Shown: positions 33,422-45,039 of the stretch, piece by piece
Position numbering within the stretch: position 1 is the first letter of the stretch
Layout of the letters: each line of letters starts with the position of its first letter
NCBI GenBank assembly: GCA_009760885.1
Contig: CM019703.1
Coordinates: 8,770,959 to 8,834,958, forward strand
Reading direction: 5' to 3'
From: Achatina immaculata
Lineage: Eukaryota > Mollusca > Gastropoda > Stylommatophora > Achatinidae
DNA: 64,000 nucleotides
Notes under the pieces: model-generated
Database searches by the model: none
What the model was told of the DNA's origin: nothing
Seen by the model: the letters and a program-made list of their open reading frames with translations, nothing else
Program-made: the position numbers and the translations under genes

Positions 33422-33644
33422 AACAATTTTTATAAATAGGAAACTGCGAGGCTTTGGTAAGGTAAAGTAAGAGAACAAAGTTTTGTAGGATTAGACCTCG
33501 AAAAAATCGTAGACAGAGCACTTTAGTGAGACGTGAGAGAAAGAAAAATCACAAGAGAATTACCTAGGATTCGAACCACGGACTGCGGTAGGAGAGCTTT
33601 GTCTACGATTTTTTCAAGGTCTAATCCTACAAAATTTGTTCTCT
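33422..33644 (-). mobile_element. tRNA-related retroposon with long inverted arms
   Basis: Flanked by an exact 13-bp repeat, tactgtttgagga (33409-33421 and 33645-33657). Inside, ~50-bp arms (33468-33519 and 33597-33646) are near-perfect inverses containing tgtaggattagacct. Between them the minus strand holds a B box, ggttcgaatcc, at 33567-33577. The 13-bp duplication favours retroposition over a DNA transposon. Confidence 0.6.
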
Positions 33645-33659
33645 TACTGTTTGAGGAGC

Positions 33660-34345
33660 ACTGAATCTGGTGTTGAATGAGGCTCATAAGGCCGTGCCAA
33701 GCCGCATATTTCCAAGGCACTTTTGAAGACCAGGGACCAAGCCGACTTTAGGGTCTTTCGCCTGCTCAACTTTATTGTGGTTTACCATTTCTTTTTACTT
33801 ACGATAGATATGAACGTTACTGAAGAGCTCGCACAAACCTCTCTTCCCCCCCCCCTCCCCTCTCTCTCTCTCTCTCTCTCTATCTCACACACACACACAG
33901 AATCATACAGAAAGTCTGTCTGAAATATCATGGGAATTTTAAAACAACCCCCTCCCCCCCCAAAAAAAAAACCCTTGTATTATCTGGCAACGTGAAGAGA
34001 GGGCCCTCAAGAAACTAAATAACAACAGGACAGTCTGTCTGTCTCCACATGATATCAATCATAAGAGTATCCGCGTAAGGAAAACACCAGCGGGATATTT
34101 CAATCTGTCTCAGGAGATTAGAGGGCACTGTTTTTTTTTCTATTTTAAACTAACGTATATACGTATCAGAAAAGCCGGTGCTGCCATCCGTAGCGTAGGA
34201 ATTCCATGTTTACTATCAGATGATATTTTGTTTTCCTGCTCTTATGGTGTGTCTTTTTGTGTTGATGTTGTTTTCTCAACTTTTGTTCAGAGGAATGAGG
34301 GTTTTGTTTTTTCTTCTGCACGTTTTAATGTAGGTTTCTTGTTGT
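33660..34345. other. unassigned DNA with CT and CA tracts
   Basis: (CT)n/(CA)n at 33855-33900, a C-run then A-run at 33950-33971, otherwise nothing recognised. Confidence 0.35.
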
Positions 34346-34347
34346 GC

Positions 34348-34436
34348 TGGGAGAAGCCTCAACAACAGAAGTGATGGATAACATGGACCGGAAACTGTGG
34401 AGAGACGAATCGTCCGGACTTGGCACATGATGATGA
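34348..34436 (+). mobile_element. RTE-like LINE family C, tiny 3' fragment
   Basis: cctcaacaacagaagtgatg and gaaactgtggagagacga match the end of the copy at 54200-54520. Confidence 0.5.
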
Positions 34437-34469
34437 CTGTACTTGTGTAATAAGGCTTTTCTTCTTCCC

Positions 34470-34742
34470 ATGCGCTCTCTCTCTCTCTTTCCCGCTCTCT
34501 CTCTTTCTTTCCCGCTCTCTCTCTCTTTCCCGCTCTCTCTCTCTCTCTCTCTTTCTTTATGTTTCTCTTTCCCTCTTTCTTTCTCCTTTCTGCTTTTTCT
34601 CCTCTTCCCTCTCTCTTTCTCTCCGTTATTTTTTCCTTTCTCTTTCTCTCTCTCTCCCCCCCCCCCTTTCTTAGCGCTACAATCGTATTTTCTGGCAACC
34701 ACTCTCTCTCTCTCTATCTCTCTCTCTCTCTCTCTGTTTATA
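34470..34742. repeat. CT-rich simple repeat
   Basis: (CT)n and (CTTTCC)n mixtures; all frames over it are artefacts. Confidence 0.9.
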
Positions 34743-35110
34743 TCCGTATCTTTATAACTTTGCAAAATACAAGTAACTTAACGCAACACCTGTCCGTGTA
34801 ACCTTATATATGTTATACTTGTCTGTTCCTGAAACACTTTTTTTTTTTTTTTGCCACGCTGTCTATGTAACGCTTTTTTTTAGGGGGAGGGGGGGTCAAA
34901 ATCTGTCTTACCCTCTTTTTCATCGACTTTATCTTTCTATGTCCATCACTCTATCTTCGTCATATTCTGTGCCACATAAGCCAGTCTGTGTCACACGTGA
35001 GTACACCAAGTCTTAAGTAACTACTGTTTAAAGTTTCATAAAATGGAAATACCTTGTAAATGGTTAATAATGCATATGTGACCATAATAATGGTCTTATT
35101 TTGTCGGTTA
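34743..35110. other. unassigned DNA
   Basis: T-runs and a G-run at 34880-34897; nothing recognised. Confidence 0.3.
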
Positions 35111-35122
35111 ATCATTTCAGAT

Positions 35123-35742
35123 CTTCTTCTTCGTACGCATTTTAGCGATAATGCGCAGTACCCCGATTTTTGCGATGCGCGTTCTGGCTGGGTACCTCCG
35201 ACTTCAGCACCTTTCCTAGCTAGGGCAGACCGTGGTCTTGCTCGGACTGCCATGAAGACAGTGGTGTAGGCTGGCTGGCCAAAACTTTGTTTTCCAGCCT
35301 CTAGTCCCTGTACTTATGCCCCTTCTCCACATCAGACCCAACGGCTTTGAGACAGTTCCAAGGAGACACTCCGACTTTGGGATGGGGAATCTGATGAATT
35401 CTTCAACGATATCCATTCCCCACCACCTGCAATCTGCTGGCTCTATTTTGTTTACCTCATTCTGATAGCCAGTGTTGTAGAGATCCATAGTCCTGTCACG
35501 TCCTGGATTCATTGGTTTCACACCAGATTTTCCTCATCCCCGCCGGAGATCTCCATCTCCCCATCCGTCCACCAACTCGACATTACATTTTACAAAAATA
35601 ACAATTACAGTTAGTGTTGATTGCTACAGGTTTCTGGGCTACAGAAACAGATCAGAGTTTTAAAATAATCAGATCTATGTTCCCTGTCTCACAAAGAGTG
35701 TGTTAAGATAAGTGTGTTCTTAACACAGTTGTTCCCATGGGG
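35123..35742 (-). mobile_element. 0.62-kb non-autonomous derivative of the I-like LINE
   Basis: On the minus strand the element begins cccatgggaacaactgtg, follows the 5' untranslated region of the LINE at 35822-36414 for about 600 bp, and departs right where the LINE's first ATG lies. It then ends in atgcgtacgaagaagaag. Flanks atcatttcagat (35111-35122) and atcattatagat (35743-35754) form a 12-bp duplication with two mismatches. It therefore keeps only the LINE's two ends and has no coding capacity, like RIME relative to ingi in trypanosomes. Confidence 0.85.
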
Positions 35743-35821
35743 ATCATTATAGATAATAAAGTTTAATGTATAGGTAAGCTAAACTTCATCATTATCAGGT
35801 GCCGCGTCGGTAAGCATTGGT

Positions 35822-38800
35822 CCCCTGGGAACAACTGTGTTAAGAGCACACTTATCTTAACACAGTGTTTGTGAGACAGGGAACATAGATCTGTTTGCTT
35901 AAAAACTCTGACCTACCTCTGTAGCCCAGAAACTTGTAGCAATCAACACTAATTGTAATTGTTATTTTTGCAAAATGTAATGTCAGGTTGGTGGACGGAT
36001 GGGGACATGGAGATCTCTGGCGGGGATGAGGGAAGTCTGGTGTGAAACCAATGAATCCAGGACGTGACAAGCCTATGGGTCTTTACAACAATGGCTATCA
36101 GAATGATGTGAACAAAACAGAGCCAGTAGACATAGGTGGCGGGGAATGGATATCGTTGAAGCACTCATCAGATTCCTCATCTCAAGTCAGAGTGTCTTTG
36201 TGGAACTGTCTCAAACCATCTGACATGGAGAAGGGGTTTAAGTACAGCCACCAGAGGCTGGAAAACAAAGTTTTGGCCAGGCCAGCCACACTGTCTTCAT
36301 GGCAGTCCGAGCAAGACCACAGTCTGCCCTAGCAAGGAAAGGTGCTGAAGTCGGAGTTACCCAGCCAAAAGGCGCATCGCAAAAATCAGGGTAACACGCA
36401 TTATCGCTAATGAAATGTCTATATCTACAGTTTTCAAACATGGTGCTCGCCCTGTGAAGACTAACCAGGCAGGTGCAGTGCCGGGCCCCCTGCCTCGAAA
36501 GGGTCCACCCAATGCTACTGGAGGTCCTCTCAGTTCGTCTTGTGGAGTCAGGAGACATGAGAGTAGAGCTACTGGCCAAAAAATACAACAGAAGAAAACA
36601 GCCAAAAAGCAAGAACTTAAAATAATGCAGTGGAATGCTGAGGGTGTCAGCAGTGTTAGAGATGGCTATAGCAAAAAGGTTGAACTAGAGAACATACTTT
36701 TTGCAGAGCAGGTAAGTATATGCTGCATACAGGAGACACACCTAACCAAAGATGCCGCCTTTAAAATCAGAGGCTACCAGTTTTAGATCAGACCGACAGG
36801 ACAGAAGAAAAGGAGGAGTACTCACACTTGTTAAGAATAACATCAGCGCATGTCAGGTGGGAGTGTACATGGAAGGAGCCGAATACCAGATGATCCATCT
36901 AAAAAGTAGTAATACAGATTTCCACCTCCTTAACTATTACTGTCCTAATGACCGCCCACTTGCTTTAGGAACAATCCCACACAAAGAGAGACTGATGGTC
37001 TGTGGTGATTTTAACAGTCATTCCCAGAGCTGGGGCTATGACCACATAGACAAGAGAGGAGAGGAAGTTGAGAGCTGGCAGGATGATAATGGACTTCTCC
37101 TGATCAACCAGCCAATGGATGCCCCAACATTTTACTCAAGGGCTTGGCATACAAAATCAACACCAGATCTGGCATTCCACTCTCCAGATCTGAAGTGGAA
37201 CATTACACGTGAAGTTGGAAAACAACTTGGAGGTAGCGACCATCGACCAGTCTTCCTGACAATAGAAAATGAACTCCTTAACACCAGTAACCCTCTCCCC
37301 AGATGGAACTATAAAAAAGCAAACTGGACAATGTACAGACATCGTACAGGTATCCTGGTGGGACAGCTGTCCATAGAAGGTAAGGATATTAACAGCATAG
37401 TGAAGGAGTTCAATGCTTGTATCCTTCAGGCCGCTCGTGAAACCATTCCCAGAGGAGCTCGCAGGGACTATAAACCATACTGGTCTAGTGAGCTGGGAAA
37501 ACTCCATGATGACGTGGAAGCAGCTCGAAAGCAAGCAGAAAATAGACCATGCCAAGAACACCACAATAATTACCAACATTCTAAGGCCAAATTTCAGAGA
37601 GCAAAGCTGCAAGCCAGACGGGAAAGTTGGAGAGAGAAAACAGAGTCCCTAAACTTTGAAAAGGATGGAAGGAAACTGTGGAAACTAATCAAACAGTTAA
37701 ATGATGAGAGTACTGGAAGAAGTACAAAGATTACACTAATAGAGGATGGGAAAACTCTTACAGGTAAGCAGGTAGCAGATCACTTTGCTCGCATGTTTGC
37801 ACAGGACTGCAACATTGATATCCATCCAGAGAAGGAGCGTACAGTGCGCATCGAGCCACAGAAAGAGGAGGAACAAGTCAGAAAAGTGGAGGTCATGGAT
37901 GCACCAATCACACGCAGTGAGTTAGACCTAGCAGTTAGTAAACTGAAACCAAGGAAATCACCAGGACCAGATGGAGTGTCCAATGAAATGATCAAGAACC
38001 TGGGAATGGCAGCAATGGGAAAGCTGTTGGATATTTTCAATATGTGCTGGAGCACAGGTAAGTTACCTCAAATCTGGAAGGAAGCAAGCATGGTACCACT
38101 GCTAAAACCAGGAAAAACAGTGATACTGCCTCCAGCTACAGGCCAATCAGTCTCACTAGCTGCCTATGCAAAACGATGGAACGCATCATTGACCTGAGGC
38201 TAAAATGGTACCTAGAAAGTGAAAACCTTCTCGTTCCACAACAAGCAGGATTTAGGCAGTACTACAGTACGGAAGATCAAGTGACCTATCTCTCTCAAGA
38301 GATTGAGGATGCATTCCAAGAGAAAAACCTTGTACTAGCAGCGTGGATAGACCTGAAGAAAGCCTTTGATAAAGTATGGAAAAAAGGTCTGTTGTGGAAA
38401 CTAAGAAACTGCAATGTGAATGGAAGACTGTACAACTGGATAAAGTCCTATTTACACAATAGAAGAGCTAGAGTAGTAATGGATGGACACAAAAGCCAGA
38501 AAGTACTTCTGCGACACGGTGTACCACAAGGAGGAGTCCTTTCGCCTACACTATTCCTTGTATTCATTAATGACCTGGTCAAGGAACTTCCCTATGGAAT
38601 CAAAGCAGCACTGTATGCAGATGATCTGGTCATGTGGTGTACAGATGAATATGCGACAGTTGCTACACAGAGACTCCAAAGAGCAGCAGACATCTTGACA
38701 TCATGGACAAACAAATGGTGTGTAAGTATCAACACAGAAAATCAAGTACCACTCTGTTCACCCTCTCATCTAAACAGAAAGCAGGTAAGATCTTTGTAAA

Positions 38801-40295
38801 TGAAATACCCTTAAGGATGGACAACCAACCCACTTACTTAGGAGTGACTCTTGACTCAAAACTGACTTGGAAGCAACACATCAACAGTGCAGAAGCAAAA
38901 GCCAGAAGAAAACTAGCCATATTAAGAAAATTAAGTGGGACTACATGGGGAGCTAGTGAAAGAATCCTCAAGAACGTATATCAGCAAAGTATTCTACCAC
39001 ATTTAGAATATGGCTCAACATCTTGGTGCACAGCATCAAACACTACGCTGCATAATCTAGACAAGGTTCAAAATCAGTCACTACGGATTATCACAGGTGC
39101 CATGAGGTCCACACCAATAAGAAATGCAGAAAATAGTTGGTGTTCAACCGCTAAAGGAACGTAGAGACACAAAGGTCATGACCATGGGAGAAAAATTCCT
39201 TAGCTCTGTAAGCCATCCCCTGAAGGAGAGATTCAATAACTTGGCATTAGGACGGCTTAAAAGAAGCAGCTTCATTCATCAGGCCAAGCGTATGCGTAAG
39301 CTGATACCTGACCTTCCAACTGTAGTCACTCCATTATCATCTGTACCAGAGCATACACCATGGAAAGAAGCAGATTATACACAAATAACTATTCAGACTG
39401 AAGTGAAAGGTGTGCAGAATGGTGAGATGCAGAGCAGTCTTGTAAGATCAGTAGCCACACTTAGTGTTCTAGATGACAAATATCCATGTGACACCTGGAT
39501 ACGTGTGTATACAGATGGATCTGCACATAATGCCATAAAAATGGTGGGGCAGGAGCATATATTGAATATCCAAACAACACCATTGACAAGATTTCCATAC
39601 CCACTGGTAAATACTGCAACAACTTTGATGCAGAAGTTAGGGCAATTATTGCTGCAGTTGAAAAACTATCAGACTCCAGAATTGATACATGTCCTGTAGT
39701 AATTCTCACAGATGCAAGATCAGTACTGGAGGCTCTTCAGTGCAACAAACTACCAGACCTTAAGGATGCCTTGTCAAAAATTGGCTTACAACATGGAGTC
39801 ACTTTGCAGTGGATTCCCTCCCACTGTGGGATACCAGGCAATGAGAAAGCTGACCATCTGGCCAAAGAGGGCACTGAAATGGAGCAACCAGACATACCAG
39901 TCACCTATAATCAGAAGAAAAGCATGATAAAAACCTACAGGAAGCCACAAACACCACCACATGATGACTATCACATGCTAAACAGAAAGGAACAAGTCAC
40001 CATCTTCCGTCTCCGAACAGGACACAGCCGACTCCGAAGTCATATGTATACAAAGTTTAAGGTTGGTACTACTAATTTATGTACATGTGCCCAGGTGCCC
40101 CAAACCGTGGAACATATCCTCCAGAACTGCATCAACTACGAGACACTGAGAAATAATTACTGGCCCAGTGAAACCACTAAAGATGATAAGCTGTACGGTT
40201 CCATACATGAGTTACAAAAAACAGTGAAATTTATCCAAGAGACAGGACTGCAGATATAGACAGACAGTGCGAACGAAGAAGAAGAAGAAGAAGAA
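35822..40295 (+). mobile_element. full-length I/Ingi-like LINE with RNase H
   Basis: A 4.47-kb insertion with an exact 13-bp target-site duplication, ggtaagcattggt (35809-35821 and 40296-40308). Layout: ~590-bp 5' untranslated region, one long coding region (endonuclease, RT, RNase H, zinc knuckle), about 36 bp of 3' sequence, then gcgaacgaagaagaag tail. No separate ORF1 (gag) is visible, which recalls single-ORF Ingi-type elements; the clade is my inference. Confidence 0.92.
36415..40257 (+). pseudogene. LINE polyprotein: APE endonuclease, reverse transcriptase, RNase H, zinc knuckle
   Basis: The protein would nick target DNA and reverse-transcribe its own mRNA there. Visible in order: IMQWNAEGV and IQETHL (endonuclease, Glu near 36732), GDFNSH at 37004, SDHRPV at 37235; the RT start KPRKSPGPDGVSNEMI (about 37951), PISLTS, AGFRQ, DLKKAFDKVW, HGVPQGGVLSPTLF, ALYADDLVMW (YADD 38614-38625), TYLGVTLD; RNase H VYTDGSA (about 39506), LTDARSV, WIPSHCGIPGNEKADHLAKE (from 39810); and a C-terminal CTC...H...C knuckle near 40083-40130. 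The frame changes five times, near 36775, 38113, 38740, 39131 and 39538. Each is a one-base length change in an A or T run and there are no other stops. Either it is a very young pseudogene or these are homopolymer sequencing errors in an intact gene. Confidence 0.9.
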
Positions 40296-40370
40296 GGTAA
40301 GCATTGGTAATGACTCTCCTATGAATCTCGGTCTTGATGTTTCCATAATGTTATTTGGTGACTTTATTTT

Positions 40371-40533
40371 ACTATTACAGAACCGCTCAGATAAGAGACC
40401 TGGTCAGACCTCACCCCCCCCCCTACCCCCATCCAGGAGGAGAAGCTCTACGGCCATGCTGAAAACCTGAGGTGAACTTCCCGCTTTTGTGAGAGAGACT
40501 GGTGTTGATGTGTGAGCGAGCAACGAAGAAGAA
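40371..40533 (+). mobile_element. small (GAA)-tailed element
   Basis: Ends gcgagcaacgaagaagaaga, nearly the terminus of the LINE just upstream. Possible flanking repeat gactttatttt (40359-40369) and gactttttaatt (40533-40544), imperfect. No coding potential. Confidence 0.4.
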
Positions 40534-40724
40534 GACTTTTTAATTGTGCCATTGCGTTAGATTGTTCATGAATTTGTTTCTCTTTGTCTTCTCCTGCCTG
40601 TCTTTCTATTTGTTCTAGTTATGAAGACACAGTTCTGAAGAACAATGCATATGAGATGGCAGGCATATAGGCACACGCTTCTGACACAAAAGTCTCCTGT
40701 TTTAAATTTAAAAGAAAGGTGAAA
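40534..40724. other. unassigned DNA
   Basis: Nothing recognised. Confidence 0.3.
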
Positions 40725-41010
40725 TTCCCTTTACCATGCCGTTAAGTTAAGGCATATTGGGATAGTATGGTAGGCCCGTATTTCCAAGACCTTCGGCACA
40801 TGAAAGTACGATGTTGTGGTCAGTATCATCCTTGGCCGCATTTACCTTCCCAAATTTCTCTGGTGCCCATTTTTTAATGGCTGTGTAGACCCCAGGGCCT
40901 TTTTGGTGTGATGGTACCAGAAGAAAAAAATCCCCGCCGCTGGGACTCGAACCCAGCACCAGCAGATTAGTAGATGGAGCGCCTAGCTACTCGCTCAACC
41001 AGGCCGCCGT
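40725..41010 (-). mobile_element. tRNA-derived SINE (T3), copy 2
   Basis: The minus strand starts with a well-kept tRNA-like head (ggcggcctggttgagcgagt at 41009-40990) and B box ggttcgagtcc at 40944-40954, then the shared central domain (gggaaggtaaatgcggccaa, gatactgacca) and a 3' half ending near ggcatgg. It is the best-preserved SINE of this type in the window. The tRNA-like head is part of the SINE, not a tRNA gene. Confidence 0.8.
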
Positions 41011-41650
41011 TTTAAGGTGGGTAAAGAATATATGGAACTGTGGCAGTCAGCACTTGCGGTATTTAGTAGTATTTAGGCTCATCTGCAGATGCTTCTAGTG
41101 AATACAAGAGTGCGAGTGGAAGAAAGTCTGTGAGCAAGTTGGGAGAGCCAGTGCAGCCAACTCTCCGACGGGAGACGGCAGATAATGTTGATGTATAACA
41201 AATGTTTCTGACACATGGCCTTTCAGTAGGAAGGTCTTTTTATCTGTATTCGTATTTTTTGAAGCCCGGTTTTTTTTTCTTCTTGTATGACCGAGCAACG
41301 TGTGACGGATTGTATAGTCATGTTTGACATTGATGACCCTTGATATGATGGTGTGTGAATGAAGATAGGAACTAGGAGTAGAGATAAAGAAGGACACCGT
41401 GACAGGTTAGGACGCCGGCATAATGTGAGGGCAGACATTCTGTGTCAGATTTGTGGTCTGTGTGAGAGGAACTAAAGCTTTACACAACGGAACTTATAGG
41501 GACTGAATGTTTGACTTAATACAACACGTTATTTTTTTTTTTAAATTTAGATAATAAAGGGGCAAGAAATTACACAGATTCAATAGAAAGATACGCAGGT
41601 ATAAGTATAACGTAGGCATTACAACCCATCGTAAACAGTGTTGATATGTG
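41011..41650. other. unassigned DNA
   Basis: Nothing recognised. Confidence 0.3.
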
Positions 41651-41654
41651 GATC

Positions 41655-41998
41655 AAATGCCAGTACTAACTGCAGTCACCGACTATATATGGTCATATGC
41701 TAGATTCAGGGTTGTCTGTGGCACACTTACGATGGTACTCTTAATAACAGTCCTAGCCTGGCCTGGCCAAAGGGGCGAGGATCGCCGTAGTCTCTCTCCG
41801 TATGGTGGTGGAGTCTGCTAAAGAAGTAATGCACACCCCCCCCCCCCGCCCCCCAATTACTTTTTAGCTGCACTCAGAGGCTGAAAAAATATCTGCCATA
41901 ACCCGCTCCCAATCCGGCACGATGCCGTGCCTCAACATCATCACCGCACCGGCTGCAGGGAGCACCAGCTCACGGTTCCAGGGAGACAGAAGAAGAAA
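41655..41998 (+). mobile_element. SINE-like family S, copy 5
   Basis: cagtcaccgacta opening, agtcctagcctggcctggcc, ggtggtggagtctgctaaag, a C-run at 41837-41853, ccataacccgctcccaatcc, ggttccagggagacagaaga and a (GAA) tail. Confidence 0.8.
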
Positions 41999-42160
41999 AA
42001 TACGAAGCGATGCTGGTTAAGACCCTGGTTAGACAGGACCATCAGGGAACCTCCCAGGGCTTGCCAGCAGGGTATTCTTAGCACACTGTTACAGTGCCGA
42101 TTTAACAGGGAAACGCGACATATTTACAACCCAGATGAAATGTTAAAATGAGTTAAGGTT
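41999..42160. other. unassigned DNA
   Basis: Nothing recognised. Confidence 0.3.
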
Positions 42161-42169
42161 ATCACCATT

Positions 42170-42905
42170 ATGCTCCAGGTAAATCTATAGGTGCTCTGAT
42201 ATCTTTCTTGGACAAGAGATCTCAGCATAGATATACATTCTTTGAAGGAAAGGTATCGCCAGAAGTGCCATGATATGCTCCTTGGAAGAGAAATATCAAA
42301 TAGGTGCTCTGCATGAACAGATGCTGTGATATATTCTTTGGAACAGAGACAGATATTAGAATAGGTGTTCTGATATGTTTTTTTTATAAAAGAGATATCA
42401 GAATAGGTGTTCTGATATATTATTTGGAAGAGAGATATCAGAATAAGTGCTCTGATATATTATTTGGAAGAGAGATATCATAATAGGTGTTCTGATGAAT
42501 TATTTGGAAGAGAGATATCAGAATAGGTGCTCTGATATATTATTTGGAAGAGAGACATCATAATAGGTGCTCTGATATGTTTTTAGAAGAGAGGTATCAT
42601 TATAGGTGCTCTGATATGTTCTTTAGACGAAAGATATCAGAATAGGTGCTCTGATATGTGTTTTAGAAGAGAGATACCATAATATGTGCTCAGATATGTT
42701 GTGTAGAAGAGAGATATCATAATAGGTGCTCTGATGTTTTTTTTAGAAGAGAGGTATCAGTATAAGTGTTCTGATATGTTATTTGGAAGAGAGATATCAT
42801 AATAGGTGCTCTGATGCTTTTCTAGAAGAGAGATATCATGATAGGTGCTCTGATGCTTTTTTAGAAGAGAGATATCATGATAGGTGCTCTGGTATGTTTC
42901 TCGGG
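42170..42905. repeat. 40-bp minisatellite
   Basis: About fifteen units of aataggtgctctgatatgtt plus ttggaagagagatatcat; the first few (42170-42340) are the most diverged and the array becomes regular towards its right end. Confidence 0.9.
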
Positions 42906-43679
42906 AGAGATGACTCAGCACAGGTGCAAGCAGTCCAGGATCCTTATCCACTAACAAGACGGCAGAGGCAGGGGGGGGGGGATGGAACCCACTTCCTTCG
43001 GACAGCGAAGACGCGAAGCATTCGATTTCGGCCACAACCCACCACGACCAAGTTCACCAGCACTTCATCCACCTTCATCACGACCTGCAGTTACGTATTT
43101 ACGCCCCCGGATGATTGTAACACAGTTTAGATGTGTAGCACCATTAACATTCAGATGCCCTCAAAGCAGGTATAAAAGACATCAGTAGAAGCCCAGGCTT
43201 TTATCTTTTCAAGCGTAGCATGTTTGCTTGGGTTTATTCAGGTCATTATATGCTTTTGTGTAACATTTTGTATGTTCATAGTATGAGAAATGGGAAAGGT
43301 ATTTCTGTAATTATTTTACCCGTATCTTATAATGAATTAGACTTTTATGGAGATTATATGAGCGAAGGAGTGGAAAGAAAGTCCATTTGATTAGTGAATA
43401 GTTTTATATTAAGATGTAGCTACCTCTGCGCTCCAGTGGATTTGGCCGTTAAAGAAAAAAGAAAATGGATGCCCTATACGTTGTGTTTCAAACTGAGTTT
43501 GATATAAAAGTAAATCTGTTTGCAAGGCGAAGCACACCAGAATACACTGCACGCATGACTGTCCGCGTGTGAAGGAGTATAAGCATGAACATCGCTTCCG
43601 TGGATATGGGATTAGGCAGGAGATGAAAGTGAGACAGAGAAAAGGTAGAAGTCTGTGGGTTATATAGCCTGGGTGTGTA
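42906..43679. other. unassigned DNA
   Basis: G-run at 42971-42980. Nothing else recognised. Confidence 0.3.
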
Positions 43680-43681
43680 CT

Positions 43682-43958
43682 CGCCTTCTTCTTCTTCTTC
43701 TTCTTCTTCTTTGGAACTGCAAGCTGTTGTTCTTTCCAGCAACGATGAAGATGTTGAGGCACAGCATCGTGTCGGATTGGAAGCGGGTTACTTTTTTTTT
43801 CAGCCCTTGAGTGGATCTAAACAGCATGGGGAGTGTGCAGTACTTCTTCAGCAGACTCCACCACCATGCGAGCTATGTTGGTCCCCACTCCTTTAGCTAG
43901 GGTTGGTCTATTACTGGGGGTACCAACGGAGAGGCGGGGCAGCTAACCCTGTCGCTTA
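43682..43958 (-). mobile_element. SINE-like family S, copy 6
   Basis: (TTC)n at 43682-43711 is the inverse of its (GAA)n tail; then ggaactgcaagctgttgttc, aggcacagcatcgtgtcgga, a T-run, agtacttcttcagcagactc and ttactgggggtaccaacgga. Its 5' part is missing. Confidence 0.8.
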
Positions 43959-44070
43959 CAGATCAGAATATCACTCGCTGATTTCCAAATAAAACACCGT
44001 CTTTGCGCAACAGTCTTCCTTCTTTATGTTTTCCGCTACCACGTATGTTTTGAGGACCACGATAATCACC
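43959..44070. other. unassigned DNA
   Basis: Nothing recognised. Confidence 0.3.
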
Positions 44071-44074
44071 GTCA

Positions 44075-44165
44075 TAAGAAATCTTCCTGCTTTATAAACA
44101 GTAAGAAACCTTCCTGCTTTATAAACAGTAAGAAATCTTCCGGCTTTATAAACAGTCATTTTTAC
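44075..44165. repeat. 27-bp tandem repeat
   Basis: Three copies of gaaatcttcctgctttataa plus acagtaa. Confidence 0.9.
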
Positions 44166-44223
44166 CATCAGCGTCTATGACATTTCATTCAGTATCTTAT
44201 ATACAACAGCGCTTTTGTATCAC

Positions 44224-44637
44224 TTTTCAGGCCTTGTCTTGTCTTGCCTTGTCTTGTGCTGTCTCCCTGTAACTGCGAGCTGATGCTGTGAAAATGTTGA
44301 AGGACGGCATCGTATCGGCATGGAGGGGGGAGGCGGGTTATGACAGCTTTTTTTTCAGTCCCGAAGTGCAGCTAAAAAGCAGGGGGTGTGCAATAATTCT
44401 TTAGCAGACTTCACCACCATAGGGACTATGGTGATCCCTGCACCATTAGCAAGGCTATGCCTGTTACTGGGGGTACCAACGGAGAGGCGGGGCAGGGTCT
44501 TGGTCAGCTATGGTTCGCTAACCCTGACGCTAGCATATCAGCAGTGGGTCGCTAACCCTGACGCTAGCATATCAGCAGTGGGTCGCTGATTGCCTCATGG
44601 TACAGCGTTTTATCCCCCCCCCCCCACTTTTTAGGCA
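44224..44637 (-). mobile_element. SINE-like family S, copy 7
   Basis: A full-length inverted copy with tail (CTTGT)n on the plus strand, the T-run at 44349-44357, and its opening G-run seen as C at 44617-44629. The segment cgctaaccctgacgctagca occurs twice in tandem at 44515-44590. Confidence 0.85.
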
Positions 44638-45035
44638 TAAAGTCAACGACCATTGAAGTGAAGCCTGCCATGTGGGTCTGATGAAATCTTATACTTGTGT
44701 AGACGTTACGAAAAGTAAAGGCAACAACGATGATGATGATGATGTCCAATGTGAGGGGACTCCAGCCGGTGCATTATTCTGGAGCTCGGGTGACTTCCTC
44801 TGTTTGAAAGGAGGTTCCCGAGGGCTTCCGAGCGACTCGTAGAAGATGAAAACAGAATGGTTAATCAGTGTGATAAGAGGGGGGAGAGAGAGATAGAGAG
44901 AGAGTGAGAGAGCGTAAGAGAGAGGAGCTTTGCGTCGGCTCTCAAAATTTCTCTCGGAGGCCCTAATGATGATGGTGATCCTCTGTCCTATGCATTCCGT
45001 CAACTGTGTTTACATTATGCTGCAAGAAACTGGTA
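44638..45035. other. unassigned DNA
   Basis: (GAT)n at 44728-44743 and a short GA tract at 44880-44925. Confidence 0.3.
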
Positions 45036-45039
45036 GTAA

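Noticed and set aside
40938..41010. A tRNA gene on the minus strand
   Set aside because: The tRNA-like head with a good B box continues into a SINE body shared with 8775-9000. The anticodon arm and acceptor pairing are imperfect.
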